A DNA stretch of 64,000 bases, from NCBI RefSeq assembly GCF_026339995.1, contig NZ_JAPEPT010000002.1, positions 855,001-919,000 of the forward strand. The letters are read 5' to 3'. A model generated the notes under the pieces. It had not been told where the DNA came from. It worked only from the letters and a program-made list of their open reading frames with translations, and ran no database searches. The translations under genes and the position numbers were made by a program. The DNA is from Streptomyces sp. NBC_01481. Lineage in GTDB: Bacteria > Actinomycetota > Actinomycetes > Streptomycetales > Streptomycetaceae. This document shows positions 7,374 to 16,591 of this stretch, one piece after another. How positions within the stretch are numbered: the first letter of the stretch is position 1; each line of letters starts with the position of its first letter.

Positions 7374-8225
7374 ATGTTCTGGCAGCGGCTCGGACTGCCC
7401 GGACTCGTGGACGTACACACTCACTTCATGCCCGAGCAGGTCCTCAGGAAGGTGTGGGCGTACTTCGATGCCGTCGGCCCGCTGACCGGCATGGAATGGC
7501 CCATCACCTACCGGCACGAGGAGGAGGAACGCGTCGCGCTGCTGCGGGAGTTCGGAGTGTGCTCCTTCACCTCGATGCTCTATCCGCACAAGGCGGGCAT
7601 GGCCGCCTGGCTGAACGGCTGGGCCGCCGATTTCGCCGAGCGCACGCCCGGCTGTCTGCACACCGCCACCCTCTTTCCCGAGGACGGCGTCGAGCGGTAC
7701 GTGCGCGAGGCGGTCGAGCGCGGGGCGCGGGTCTTCAAGGCGCACCTTCAGGTGGGGGCGTACGACCCCAACGACGCGCTGCTCGACCCCGTCTGGGGAC
7801 TGCTCGCCGAGGCCGGAATCCCGGTGGTGGCGCACTGCGGCTCCGGGCCGGTGCCCGGCAAGCACACCGGGCCCGAGCCGGTGGGCCGCCTGCTCGCGCG
7901 GCATCCGCGGCTGCGGCTGGTCGTCGCCCACATGGGGATGCCGGAGTACACCGACTTCCTCGATCTCGCCGAGCGCTACCGGGAGGTGCGGCTGGACACG
8001 ACGATGGCGTTCACGGACTTCAGTGAACGCCTCAGCCCCTTCCCGGCCGGGGAGCGGGCCCGGCTGGCGGCGCTCGCGGACCGGGTGCTGCTCGGGACCG
8101 ACTTCCCCAACATCCCGTATCCGTACGTCCATCAACTGCGGGCGCTGGAACAGCTGGATCTCGGGGACGACTGGCTGCGCGCGGTGTGCCACGACAACGG
8201 CGCGGCTCTTTTCGGTCTCACCTAG
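7374..8225 (+). CDS. Amidohydrolase-family (TIM-barrel) protein
   Basis: A 283-residue metal-dependent hydrolase or decarboxylase of the Amidohydro_2 group. Metal ligands are recognisable: the HxH of VDVHTHFMP near the N-terminus, VVAHCGSG in the middle, VVAHMGMPEY, and LLGTDFPN with the C-terminal Asp. ATG 7374 follows GACGAGG; an upstream TTG at 7350 that overlaps the preceding gene is an alternative that would add eight residues. Close coupling to the ABM gene suggests a shared transcript. The substrate is unknown. Confidence 0.8.
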   Translation: MFWQRLGLPGLVDVHTHFMPEQVLRKVWAYFDAVGPLTGMEWPITYRHEEEERVALLREFGVCSFTSMLYPHKAGMAAWLNGWAADFAERTPGCLHTATLFPEDGVERYVREAVERGARVFKAHLQVGAYDPNDALLDPVWGLLAEAGIPVVAHCGSGPVPGKHTGPEPVGRLLARHPRLRLVVAHMGMPEYTDFLDLAERYREVRLDTTMAFTDFSERLSPFPAGERARLAALADRVLLGTDFPNIPYPYVHQLRALEQLDLGDDWLRAVCHDNGAALFGLT

Positions 8226-8316
8226 GTCCTGTCCGGCCGTCGCACCCAGCGTTTTCTCAGGGAATTCACAGCAAAGGGCAAGGACCCTCTCAGGGCGGGG
8301 TCGCAGGGTGACCAGC

Positions 8317-9054
8317 ATGACCGCGACCTCGCCCCAGGGGCGTACCGAAATGCTCAGGCCGGACGGCAGCCCTGTCCGGGTGCTCGTCGTGGACGACGAG
8401 GCGGCGTTGAGCGAGCTGCTGTCGATGGCCCTGCGCTACGAGGGCTGGGAGGTGCGCAGCGCCGGGGACGGCGCGGGCGCGGTGCGTTCCGCGCGCGATT
8501 TCCGGCCCGACGCGGTGGTGCTCGACGTGATGCTGCCCGACATGGACGGGCTCGCCGTCCTGGGGCGGCTGCGGCGCGAACTGCCCGAGGTGCCGGTGCT
8601 CTTCCTCACCGCCAGGGACGCGGTCGAGGACCGGATCGCGGGACTGACGGCGGGCGGCGACGACTACGTCACCAAGCCCTTCTCGCTGGAGGAGGTGGTG
8701 GCCAGGCTGCGCGGTCTGATCCGCAGGTCCGGGGCCGCGACCGTACGCAGCGAGTCGCTGCTGGCGGTCGGGGACCTGACCCTCGACGAGGACAGCCACG
8801 AGGTCAGCCGGGGCGGCGCGTCGATCCATCTGACGGCGACCGAGTTCGAGCTGCTGCGCTTCTTGATGCGCAATCCGCGGCGGGTGCTCAGCAAGGCGCA
8901 GATCCTGGACCGGGTGTGGTCGTACGACTTCGGCGGGCAGGCCAATGTCGTCGAGCTGTACGTCTCGTACTTGCGCAAGAAGATCGACGCGGGTCGTCCG
9001 CCGATGATCCACACCCGGCGCGGGGCCGGATATCTGATCAAGCCGGGCGAATAG
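8317..9054 (+). CDS. OmpR-family response regulator
   Basis: 245 residues: a receiver domain with acidic DDE pocket, phosphoacceptor Asp70 in VVLDVMLP and the TKPF lysine, then a winged-helix DNA-binding domain with TATEFELL, SYLRKKID and RRGAGYLI. ATG 8317 has AGGGTGA upstream; an in-frame GTG at 8308 is possible. Its stop codon overlaps the start of the histidine kinase gene (TAGTG), so the two are translationally coupled. The position at the head of a glycosyltransferase operon suggests control of cell-envelope glycosylation (inference). Confidence 0.92.
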   Translation: MTATSPQGRTEMLRPDGSPVRVLVVDDEAALSELLSMALRYEGWEVRSAGDGAGAVRSARDFRPDAVVLDVMLPDMDGLAVLGRLRRELPEVPVLFLTARDAVEDRIAGLTAGGDDYVTKPFSLEEVVARLRGLIRRSGAATVRSESLLAVGDLTLDEDSHEVSRGGASIHLTATEFELLRFLMRNPRRVLSKAQILDRVWSYDFGGQANVVELYVSYLRKKIDAGRPPMIHTRRGAGYLIKPGE

Positions 9055-10580
9055 TGCGCGGCGTACGTGGACGGCGGCGCAGATGGTCGCTGCGGACCCG
9101 GCTCGTGGTCTCCGCGGTGGCGCTGATCGCGGTGGTGTCGGCGGTGATCGGTACGGTGACGACGATCGCCTACCGCACGTATCTGTACGGGCAGTTGGAC
9201 ACCCAGCTGGACACCGTCGGTATGCGTGCCGCCGGACCGCCGGGCCCGGTCGAGGACCGGCCGTTCGCCGGAATGCCGGAGAGGGATCCGCTCGACTTCG
9301 TCACCGGCGGCGGTACGCCGGTGGGCACCGTCGGCGCACAGCTCACCTCCAGCGGCACGGTTCTCGACGCCGCGGCCAGCACCGAGCGGGCGACGGACGC
9401 GCTGGGGCCGAGCCGGAGTCCGCTCACCGCGGCACAGTCCAAGGCTCTGGCGGAGGTCCCGCGCGACGGCCGTCCGCACACGCTGGAACTGCCGGGCCGG
9501 GGCGACTACCGGGTCGAGTACCGCACCGGGGTCCGCGGCTCCTACCTCGTCGGGATCCCGACGAAAGACGTACAGGACGCGCTGGGCACGCTGGTGCTGG
9601 TCGAGGTCTCCGTCACCGGCGCCGGGCTGATCGCCGCCGGTATCGCGGGCGCCGCCCTGGTCGGGGTCGCGCTGCAGCCGCTGCGGCGGGTCGCCGCGAC
9701 CGCGACCCGTGTCTCCGAACTGCCGCTCCACAGCGGCGAGGTGGCCCTGCACGAGCGCGTCCCGGACGCCGAGGCCGATCCGCAGACCGAGGTCGGTCAG
9801 GTGGGCGCGGCGCTCAACCGGATGCTGGGGCATGTCGGTTCGGCGCTCGCGGTGCGGCAGGAGAGTGAGACGCGGGTGCGGCAGTTCGTCGCGGATGCCA
9901 GCCATGAGCTGCGGACGCCGCTGGCGTCGATCCGCGGCTACGCCGAGCTGACCCGGCGCGGACGCGAGGACGTCGGCGCGGACACCCGGCACGCGCTGGG
10001 GCGGATCGAGGCCGAGGCGACGCGGATGACGGGCCTGGTGGAAGATCTGCTGCTGCTCGCACGTCTCGACGCCGGACGCCCGCTCTCGTACGAGAGCACT
10101 GATCTCTCGCCGCTGGTCGTGGATGCCGTGGGTGATGCGCAGGCGGCGGGACACGACCACAAGTGGCGTCTGGAGCTCCCGGTGGAACCGGCGACGGTCC
10201 TGGGCGACAGTGCCCGCCTGCACCAGGTGCTGGTCAATCTCCTCGCGAACGCCCGTACCCACACACCACCCGGTACGACGGTCACCGCACGCGTGCGACG
10301 CGAGGGCAGCCAGGCCGTCGTGCTGGAGGTCGAGGACGACGGTCCCGGCATTCCGCCCGACCTGCTGCCGCACATCTTCGAACGGTTCGCGCGCGGCGAC
10401 GCCTCCAGGTCCCGGCACGCCGGATCCACCGGCCTCGGCCTGGCGATCGTGCAGGCGGTCGTCACCGCGCACGGCGGCACGGTGAGCGTGCGTTCCGAAC
10501 CGGGGCACACGGTCTTCGCCGTGGCAATGCCCGCGGCGCACGACTCACAGACGGCGCATAGGCACATCACACAGGAGTGA
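9054..10580 (+). CDS. Membrane sensor histidine kinase (HAMP, HisKA, HATPase)
   Basis: 508 residues and the partner of the regulator directly upstream. The order is a first membrane helix at about 12-38, an extracytoplasmic sensor loop of about 140 residues, a second helix at about 183-205, HAMP, the phosphorylated His in DASHELRTPLAS (about 284), and an ATPase domain with NLLANARTHT, DDGPGIPP and GSTGLGLAIV. GTG 9054 shares its G with the stop of the regulator gene. The loop has no recognisable ligand domain. The kinase gene is followed after 25 bases by the glycosyltransferase genes, probably in one transcript. Confidence 0.92.
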   Translation: MRGVRGRRRRWSLRTRLVVSAVALIAVVSAVIGTVTTIAYRTYLYGQLDTQLDTVGMRAAGPPGPVEDRPFAGMPERDPLDFVTGGGTPVGTVGAQLTSSGTVLDAAASTERATDALGPSRSPLTAAQSKALAEVPRDGRPHTLELPGRGDYRVEYRTGVRGSYLVGIPTKDVQDALGTLVLVEVSVTGAGLIAAGIAGAALVGVALQPLRRVAATATRVSELPLHSGEVALHERVPDAEADPQTEVGQVGAALNRMLGHVGSALAVRQESETRVRQFVADASHELRTPLASIRGYAELTRRGREDVGADTRHALGRIEAEATRMTGLVEDLLLLARLDAGRPLSYESTDLSPLVVDAVGDAQAAGHDHKWRLELPVEPATVLGDSARLHQVLVNLLANARTHTPPGTTVTARVRREGSQAVVLEVEDDGPGIPPDLLPHIFERFARGDASRSRHAGSTGLGLAIVQAVVTAHGGTVSVRSEPGHTVFAVAMPAAHDSQTAHRHITQE

Positions 10581-10605
10581 CAGCGCGGCCGCCGAGTGTC
10601 GTGCC

Positions 10606-11952
10606 ATGCGAACCGATACCCCAAGGGGGACTCTTCCGGCCCGGGAGCATCTGCTCGCCCACACCGCGGGCCGGCCCGTACTCGACGTGGTGATCCCGGT
10701 CCACAACGAGGAGAAAGACCTCGAACGGTGCGTGCGCAGACTGCACGACCACCTCGTACGGACCTTCCCGTACGGCTTCCGGATCACCGTCGCCGACAAC
10801 GCGAGCACTGACGCCACGCCCCAGGTGGCGACCTGGCTCGCCCACTCCATCCCCGAGGTGGAGGCCTACCGGCTGGAGGAGAAGGGCCGGGGCCGGGCAC
10901 TGCGCACCGTGTGGTCGCACTCCGACGCCCCCGTACTCGCCTATATGGACGTCGATCTGTCCACCGACCTCAACGCCCTGCTGCCGCTGGTCGCACCGCT
11001 GATCTCCGGGCACTCGGACCTCGCGATCGGGTCCCGGCTCGCGCGCTCGTCGCGCGTGGTGCGCGGGCCGAAGCGGGAGTTCATCTCGCGCGCCTACAAC
11101 CTGATTCTGCGCGGATCGCTCGCGGCGCGGTTCTCGGACGCCCAGTGCGGATTCAAGGCGATACGCCGCGAGGTCGCCGAGCGGCTGCTGCCGATGGTCG
11201 AGGACACCGGCTGGTTCTTCGACACCGAGCTGCTGGTGCTGGCCGAGCGGGCCGGGCTGCGGATCCACGAGGTGCCGGTGGACTGGGTCGACGACCCGGA
11301 CTCGACGGTGCACATCGTGAGCACGGCGACCGAGGACCTCAAGGGAGTCTGGCGGGTGGGGCGTGCGCTGGCGGTCGGCGCGCTGCCGCTGGACCGCCTC
11401 GCGCGGCCTTTCGGGGACGATCCGCGCGACCGGCAGCTGAGCGGGGTTCCGGGTGGTCTCGCCCGGCAGCTGGTCGGCTTCTGTGTGGTCGGCGCGCTGT
11501 CCACGCTGCTGTATCTGCTGCTGTATTCGCTCTTCAGGGCGGGAGTCGGGCCCCAAGTCGCCAATGCGGGCGCGCTGTTGCTCTCCGCCGTCGCGAACAC
11601 GGCCGCGAACCGGCGGCTCACCTTCGGGATCCGGGGCCGGGAGCGGGCCGTACGCCATCAGGCGCAGGGCCTGGTCGTGTTCGGCATCGGGCTCGCGCTG
11701 ACCAGCGGCTCGCTGGCCGCGCTGGACGCGGCCGCCGGAAACCCGTCCCACGGCACCGAGCTCGCGGTCCTGATCGCGGCGAACCTCGCGGCCACGATGC
11801 TGCGCTTCCTGCTCTTCCGGGCGTGGGTCTTCCCGGACCGGCGCGACGACGACGTCTCGGCTGACGACCACGTCCCGGCCGACGGCCGCCTCCCGGCCGA
11901 CCACGAGCGGCCCGCCTCCGAACTTCCGTACACCGTAAGGAACTCACGATGA
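10606..11952 (+). CDS. Bifunctional family 2 glycosyltransferase / GtrA-like membrane protein
   Basis: 448 residues. The N-terminal cytoplasmic GT2 domain (about 25-245) carries VVIPVHNEE, ADNASTD and the DxD motif in YMDVDLST, as in dolichol-phosphate-sugar synthases. The C-terminal GtrA domain (about 285-405) has four membrane helices. This pairing normally makes a polyprenyl-phosphate-linked sugar and helps flip it outward. It overlaps by four bases (ATGA) with the GT39 gene, which would use that lipid-linked sugar outside. The sugar and acceptor are unknown. The last 40 residues are acidic and low in complexity. Confidence 0.9.
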   Translation: MRTDTPRGTLPAREHLLAHTAGRPVLDVVIPVHNEEKDLERCVRRLHDHLVRTFPYGFRITVADNASTDATPQVATWLAHSIPEVEAYRLEEKGRGRALRTVWSHSDAPVLAYMDVDLSTDLNALLPLVAPLISGHSDLAIGSRLARSSRVVRGPKREFISRAYNLILRGSLAARFSDAQCGFKAIRREVAERLLPMVEDTGWFFDTELLVLAERAGLRIHEVPVDWVDDPDSTVHIVSTATEDLKGVWRVGRALAVGALPLDRLARPFGDDPRDRQLSGVPGGLARQLVGFCVVGALSTLLYLLLYSLFRAGVGPQVANAGALLLSAVANTAANRRLTFGIRGRERAVRHQAQGLVVFGIGLALTSGSLAALDAAAGNPSHGTELAVLIAANLAATMLRFLLFRAWVFPDRRDDDVSADDHVPADGRLPADHERPASELPYTVRNSR

Positions 11953-14078
11953 CGACGACTCTTCCCCACGACGGGCTCGCGGTGGCGGAGCGCCCCGGGC
12001 ACGCCCGCAGCGTGCCGGGCACCCGTATCTGGCGCGGTCGCGCCGACGATGCCGCCTGGGTGCGACCCGCCTTCCTCGGACTTCTGCTTCTCACCGCACT
12101 GCTCTACCTCTGCAACCTGAGCACGTCCGGCTACGCCAACTCCTTCTACTCCGCCGCCGTCCAGGCGGGCAGCGAGAGCTGGAAGGCCTTCTTCTTCGGC
12201 TCGTCCGACGCCGCGAACTCCATCACCGTCGACAAGCCCCCGGCCGCGCTCTGGCCGATGGCCCTGTCCGTACGGCTCTTCGGGCTCGGCTCCTGGCAGA
12301 TCCTCGTCCCCGAGGTGCTGATGGGGGTCGCGACGGTCGGCGTGCTGTACGGCGCCGTACGCCGGCGCTTCTCCCCCGCCGCGGGCCTGATCGCGGGCGC
12401 CGCGATGGCCGTGACACCCGTCGCCGCGCTGATGTTCCGCTTCAACAACCCGGACGCGCTGCTCGCGCTGCTGATGACGGTGACGGTGTACTGCGTGCTG
12501 CGCGCCCTCGAAGGCGCGCGCACGAAGTGGCTGGTCTGGGCGGGTGTGGCGGTCGGCTTCGCCTTCCTGACGAAGACGCTGCAGGCCTTCTTGATCCTGC
12601 CGCCGCTGGCCCTGATCTACGCAGTGTGCGCACCGACGACCCTGCGGCGACGGCTCGGCCAACTGGCGCTGGCCGGACTCGCGATGATCGTCTCGGCCGG
12701 CTGGTGGGTGGCGATCGTCGAGCTGTGGCCCGCGTCCTCGCGTCCGTACATCGGCGGCTCGCAGAACAACAGCTTCCTGGAGGTGACCTTCGGCTACAAC
12801 GGCCTCGGCCGGATCAACGGCAACGAGACCGGGAGCGTCGGAGGCGGTGGCGGGGGCCGTGGCGGCGGCTGGGGCGAGACCGGCATCGACCGGATGTTCG
12901 CCGGGAACATCGGCGGCCAGATCTCCTGGCTGCTGCCCGCCGCGCTGCTGCTGCTCGTCGCGGGGCTTGTCATCACCTGGCGCGCCAAGCGCACCGACAC
13001 TGCCCGGGGCGCGTTCCTGGTCTGGGGCAGCTCACTGCTGATGACCGCCGGGATCTTCAGCTTCATGGCCGGGATCTTCCACGAGTACTACACGGTGGCG
13101 CTGGCGCCGTACATCGCCGCGCTCGTCGGCATGGGCGCGACGGTCCTGTGGGAGGAGCGGCGTTCCTACGCGGCATCGGCGGCGCTGGGCGGCACGGTCG
13201 CGGTGACGGCGTACTGGTCGTACACCCTGCTCGGCCGGAGTGCGGACTATCTGCCGTGGCTGCGGTGGGCCGTGCTGATCGGCGGTCTGGTGGCCGCGGC
13301 CGGGCTGCTGCTCGCCGGCAGGATCGGCCGCCAACTGGCGCTCGGCGCGGCGTCTTTGGGGCTCGCGGCATCGCTGGCCGGGCCCGTCGCGTACTCCCTC
13401 ACGACGGTCAGCGAGGGCCACGCGGGCTCGATCGTGACGGCGGGACCGGCGGTGGCCGGTGGCCGCGGCGGTCCGGGCGGTGGCGGTCCCGGCGGGCGGT
13501 TCGGCGGTGACGGCGCGCGGATGCAGCCGCCCGGCCAGCAGGGGCAGGGTCAGGCTGCCGGGCAGCAGGGTGGCGGCATGCCGGGCGGCGGTATGGGCCA
13601 GCCCCCGACGGGCGGGCAGATGGGCCAGGGCCAAGCCCCTCAAGGTCAGGGCCAGATGCCCGGCGGTTTCCCCGGCGTCGGGCAGGGCGAGCGCGGCGCC
13701 GGTGGTATGGGCGGTCTCCTCAACGGGGCGAACGTCAACGCCGAAGTCGAGGCCAAACTGAAGCAGAACGCCGGCGACTACACCTGGATCGCCGCGGCCA
13801 TCGGCTCCCAGAACGCCGCCAGCTATCAACTCGCCACCGAGAAGCCGGTGATGGCGATCGGCGGCTTCAACGGCAGCGACCCGTCGCCGAGCCTCGCGCA
13901 GTTCAAGCAGTACGTCGCGAACGGGAAGATCCACTACTTCATCTCCGGCGGCCAGGGCGGCCAGGGCGGCGGGCCCGGCGGCAGCGGCAGCTCCGGGATC
14001 ACGACGTGGGTGGAGGCGACGTTCACCAAGGTCACCGTGGACGGCACGACGCTCTACGACCTGACCGACGCAAAATAG
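11949..14078 (+). CDS. GT39/ArnT-like polyprenyl-phosphate-sugar glycosyltransferase
   Basis: 709 residues with about twelve membrane helices. The first external loop contains the Asp-rich entry segment and the motif DKPPAALW, both typical of the ArnT/PMT (GT-C) superfamily, and YYTVALAPY lies in the last third. Between about 497 and 590 is a Gly/Gln/Pro-rich linker (GGRGGPGGGGPGGR and QQGQGQAAGQQ types), followed by a soluble external domain ending YDLTDAK. It should transfer a sugar from the lipid carrier made by the upstream GT2-GtrA protein to a cell-surface acceptor. The start overlaps the upstream gene (ATGA). Confidence 0.88.
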   Translation: MTTTLPHDGLAVAERPGHARSVPGTRIWRGRADDAAWVRPAFLGLLLLTALLYLCNLSTSGYANSFYSAAVQAGSESWKAFFFGSSDAANSITVDKPPAALWPMALSVRLFGLGSWQILVPEVLMGVATVGVLYGAVRRRFSPAAGLIAGAAMAVTPVAALMFRFNNPDALLALLMTVTVYCVLRALEGARTKWLVWAGVAVGFAFLTKTLQAFLILPPLALIYAVCAPTTLRRRLGQLALAGLAMIVSAGWWVAIVELWPASSRPYIGGSQNNSFLEVTFGYNGLGRINGNETGSVGGGGGGRGGGWGETGIDRMFAGNIGGQISWLLPAALLLLVAGLVITWRAKRTDTARGAFLVWGSSLLMTAGIFSFMAGIFHEYYTVALAPYIAALVGMGATVLWEERRSYAASAALGGTVAVTAYWSYTLLGRSADYLPWLRWAVLIGGLVAAAGLLLAGRIGRQLALGAASLGLAASLAGPVAYSLTTVSEGHAGSIVTAGPAVAGGRGGPGGGGPGGRFGGDGARMQPPGQQGQGQAAGQQGGGMPGGGMGQPPTGGQMGQGQAPQGQGQMPGGFPGVGQGERGAGGMGGLLNGANVNAEVEAKLKQNAGDYTWIAAAIGSQNAASYQLATEKPVMAIGGFNGSDPSPSLAQFKQYVANGKIHYFISGGQGGQGGGPGGSGSSGITTWVEATFTKVTVDGTTLYDLTDAK

Positions 14079-14099
14079 CGCTATACAGCGTATGAGGAT

Positions 14100-14140
14100 C
14101 CTTGTACGGTGTACGACGAACTCCCGTACACCGTACAAGG
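14100..14140. promoter_or_regulatory. Operator palindrome in front of the MFS gene
   Basis: Two perfect 16-nt arms, CCTTGTACGGTGTACG and its complement, are separated by nine bases and end at the ribosome site of the efflux gene. Each arm itself contains the smaller palindrome GTACGGTGTAC. This is the form expected for a TetR operator; the tetR gene follows the efflux gene. Confidence 0.8.
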
Positions 14141-14147
14141 AGCGTGT

Positions 14148-15656
14148 ATGACGGCAACGACTGCCGAGACCCGCCTGGCCCCCACCGGCCGCCATCCGCA
14201 GCGCTGGCTGATCCTCGGCGTCATCTGCCTCGCCCAGCTCACCGTGCTGCTCGACAACACCGTCCTCGGCGTCGCCATCCCCTCCCTCACCCGGGAGCTC
14301 GACGCCTCCACGGCCGACATCCAATGGATGATCAACGCGTACTCGCTCGTCCAGTCGGGGCTCCTGCTCGCCGCGGGCAACGCCTCCGACCGCTACGGCC
14401 GCAAGAAAATGCTGGTCGCGGGACTCGCGCTGTTCGGCTTCGGCTCCCTGGCCGCCGGACTCGCGCAGACCGCGACCGGGCTGATCGCCGCGCGCGCGGG
14501 CATGGGCGTCGGCGGCGCGCTGCTGATGACCACCACCCTCGCGGTCGTCGTCCAGATCTTCGACGACACCGAACGCGTCAAGGCCATCGGCCTCTGGTCC
14601 ACCGTCAACTCCCTCGGCTTCGCGGCCGGTCCGCTCATAGGCGGGGTCATGCTCGACCACTTCTGGTGGGGCGCGATCTTCCTGGTCAATATCCCGGTGG
14701 CGGCGATCGGGCTCGTCGCGGTCCTCGCACTCGTACCGGAGTCCAAGAACCCGCAGGGCGACCGGCCGGACCTGCTCGGTGCGCTGCTCTCCACCATCGG
14801 CATGACGGCCGTCGTGTACGCGATCATCTCCGGGCCCGAGCACGGCTGGACGTCCACACAGGTCCTCGCCTCCGCGGCGGGCGGAGTTCTCGTCCTGGCC
14901 GTGTTCGTCCTCTGGGAGCTGCGCATCCCCTATCCCATGCTGGACATGCACTTCTTCCGCAACCAGCGCTTCATCGGCGCGGTCGCGGGCGCGATCCTCG
15001 TGGCCTTCGGCATGGGCGGCTCGCTGTTCCTGCTCACCCAGCACCTCCAGTTCGTGCTGGGGTACGGGCCGCTGGACGCGGGTCTGCGTACGGCGCCGCT
15101 CGCGCTGACCGTCATCGCCCTCAACCTGACCGGCGTCGGCGCGCGGCTGCTGCCGAAGCTCGGCACCCCCGGGACCATCGCCACCGGGATGACCCTGGTC
15201 GCCGCCGGGCTCGCGGCGATCGCGGTACTCGGCGGCGACGGATACGGCGGCATGCTGCTGGGGCTCGTCGTCATGGGCGCGGGCGTCGCGCTCTCCATGC
15301 CCGCCATGGCCAACGCCATCATGAGCGCGATTCCGCCCGAGAAGGCGGGGGTGGGCGCCGGAGTGAACGGCACCCTCGCCGAATTCGGCAACGGCCTCGG
15401 GGTCGCCGTACTGGGCGCCGTGCTGAACTCCCGCTTCGCCGCGCTCGCAGCGACCGTCGCCGGCGCGGCCTCCCTCCCGGCGGCACTCGCCGCGGCCGAC
15501 GGCCCCGCCGAACGCGGCCGGATCTCCGACGCCTTCGCCTCGGGCCTCCAGACGAGTCAGCTGGTCGGCGCGGTCGCGGTACTCGCCGGCGGGCTGCTCG
15601 CCGCGATGCTGCTGCGGCGGGCCGGGCGGGAAGACTCACCCAGGCGGGCGGCATAG
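14148..15656 (+). CDS. DHA2-family (14-TM) MFS drug/H+ antiporter
   Basis: A 502-residue proton-driven efflux protein of the EmrB/QacA type. Visible family marks are LDNTVLGVAIPSL in helix 1, the loop motif GNASDRYGRKKM after helix 2, and helix-5 GFAAGPLIGG. ATG 14148 follows AAGGAG by six bases; an upstream start at 14109 is rejected because it lies inside the operator palindrome. The TetR gene starts 36 bases after its stop, so pump and repressor probably share the operator-controlled transcript. Substrate not predictable. Confidence 0.9.
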   Translation: MTATTAETRLAPTGRHPQRWLILGVICLAQLTVLLDNTVLGVAIPSLTRELDASTADIQWMINAYSLVQSGLLLAAGNASDRYGRKKMLVAGLALFGFGSLAAGLAQTATGLIAARAGMGVGGALLMTTTLAVVVQIFDDTERVKAIGLWSTVNSLGFAAGPLIGGVMLDHFWWGAIFLVNIPVAAIGLVAVLALVPESKNPQGDRPDLLGALLSTIGMTAVVYAIISGPEHGWTSTQVLASAAGGVLVLAVFVLWELRIPYPMLDMHFFRNQRFIGAVAGAILVAFGMGGSLFLLTQHLQFVLGYGPLDAGLRTAPLALTVIALNLTGVGARLLPKLGTPGTIATGMTLVAAGLAAIAVLGGDGYGGMLLGLVVMGAGVALSMPAMANAIMSAIPPEKAGVGAGVNGTLAEFGNGLGVAVLGAVLNSRFAALAATVAGAASLPAALAAADGPAERGRISDAFASGLQTSQLVGAVAVLAGGLLAAMLLRRAGREDSPRRAA

Positions 15657-15692
15657 CATCGGAGTCGGGGGGCGAACCGAGGAGGATGCGCG

Positions 15693-16472
15693 ATGGTGAG
15701 TGCGGCCGACCGCGCCAAGGGGCCCGCGCGGACCAGCGTGTGGCTGGACGGCAAGACGGACCGGGACCGCGGCCGCAAATCGGGCACCCGCGACCAGCCG
15801 GCCGGTCTCGACCGCGACAAGATCATCGAAGCGACGGTCCGGCTCCTCGACACCGAGGGCGCGTCCAAGTTCTCGATGCGTCGCCTGGCCGCGGAGCTGA
15901 ACGTCACGGCGATGTCGGTGTACTGGTACGTCGACACCAAGGACGACCTGCTGGAACTGGCACTCGACTCGGTCTTCGGCACACTGCGACTTCCGGAAGT
16001 GAGCGCGACGGGGGACTGGCGCGAGCAACTGCGCGAACTGGCCACCGGCTACCGGGCGTTGCTGGTCCGCCACCCCTGGGTGTCCCCGCTGATCGGTACG
16101 TTTCTGAACATCGGCCCGAACGCGATGGCGTTCTCACTGGCGGTCCAGCAGGTGATGCGCAACACGGGCCTGCCGCCGCACGGGCAGATGGGAGCGCTCG
16201 CGGCGGTGTTCCAGTTCGTGTACGGGTTCGGCACGGTCGAGGGGCACTTCATTCAGCGCTGCGCGACGGCGGGGATGAGCCAGGACGAGTACTTCCGCCA
16301 GGCGATGGGGACGGTGAGCGAACAGCCGCAGTTCAGGGAGATGGTGGAGAGCGCGTCGGAGCTGATGGAGGCGCGGGGCGGGGACACGGTGGAGGAAATG
16401 AGGGAGCGGGACTTCGGGTTCGCGCTGGAACTGCTGGTGACGGGCATCGAAGCGATGGTTGCTCGCGCGTAA
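15693..16472 (+). CDS. TetR/AcrR-family repressor with TetR-like C-terminal domain
   Basis: 259 residues. After a charged N-terminal tail of about 45 residues comes the helix-turn-helix (DKIIEATVRLLDTEGA to MSVYWYVDTKDDLLELAL), with the TetR_C-type ligand domain ending EALVTGIEAM-like helices. A long N-terminal extension before the HTH is common in this subgroup. Its place downstream of the MFS gene and the palindrome at 14100-14140 suggest it represses pump and itself. The effector is unknown. Confidence 0.88.
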   Translation: MVSAADRAKGPARTSVWLDGKTDRDRGRKSGTRDQPAGLDRDKIIEATVRLLDTEGASKFSMRRLAAELNVTAMSVYWYVDTKDDLLELALDSVFGTLRLPEVSATGDWREQLRELATGYRALLVRHPWVSPLIGTFLNIGPNAMAFSLAVQQVMRNTGLPPHGQMGALAAVFQFVYGFGTVEGHFIQRCATAGMSQDEYFRQAMGTVSEQPQFREMVESASELMEARGGDTVEEMRERDFGFALELLVTGIEAMVARA

Positions 16473-16591
16473 GGGTTCAGTGCGGGGGGTCGTGGCTCGG
16501 GTTTGGGGTCCGTTGCGCGGGCGGCGGCATGGCGCGGGCCTGGGCGGTCCGGATGCGCCGGTGCCGTGTGGCGCGGGTTCCGGGTCCCCTC

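Noticed and set aside
13032..15044. A 670-codon minus-strand frame across the GT39 and MFS genes
   Set aside because: Opposite two clear genes; composition is Arg/Gly/His-rich without domains.
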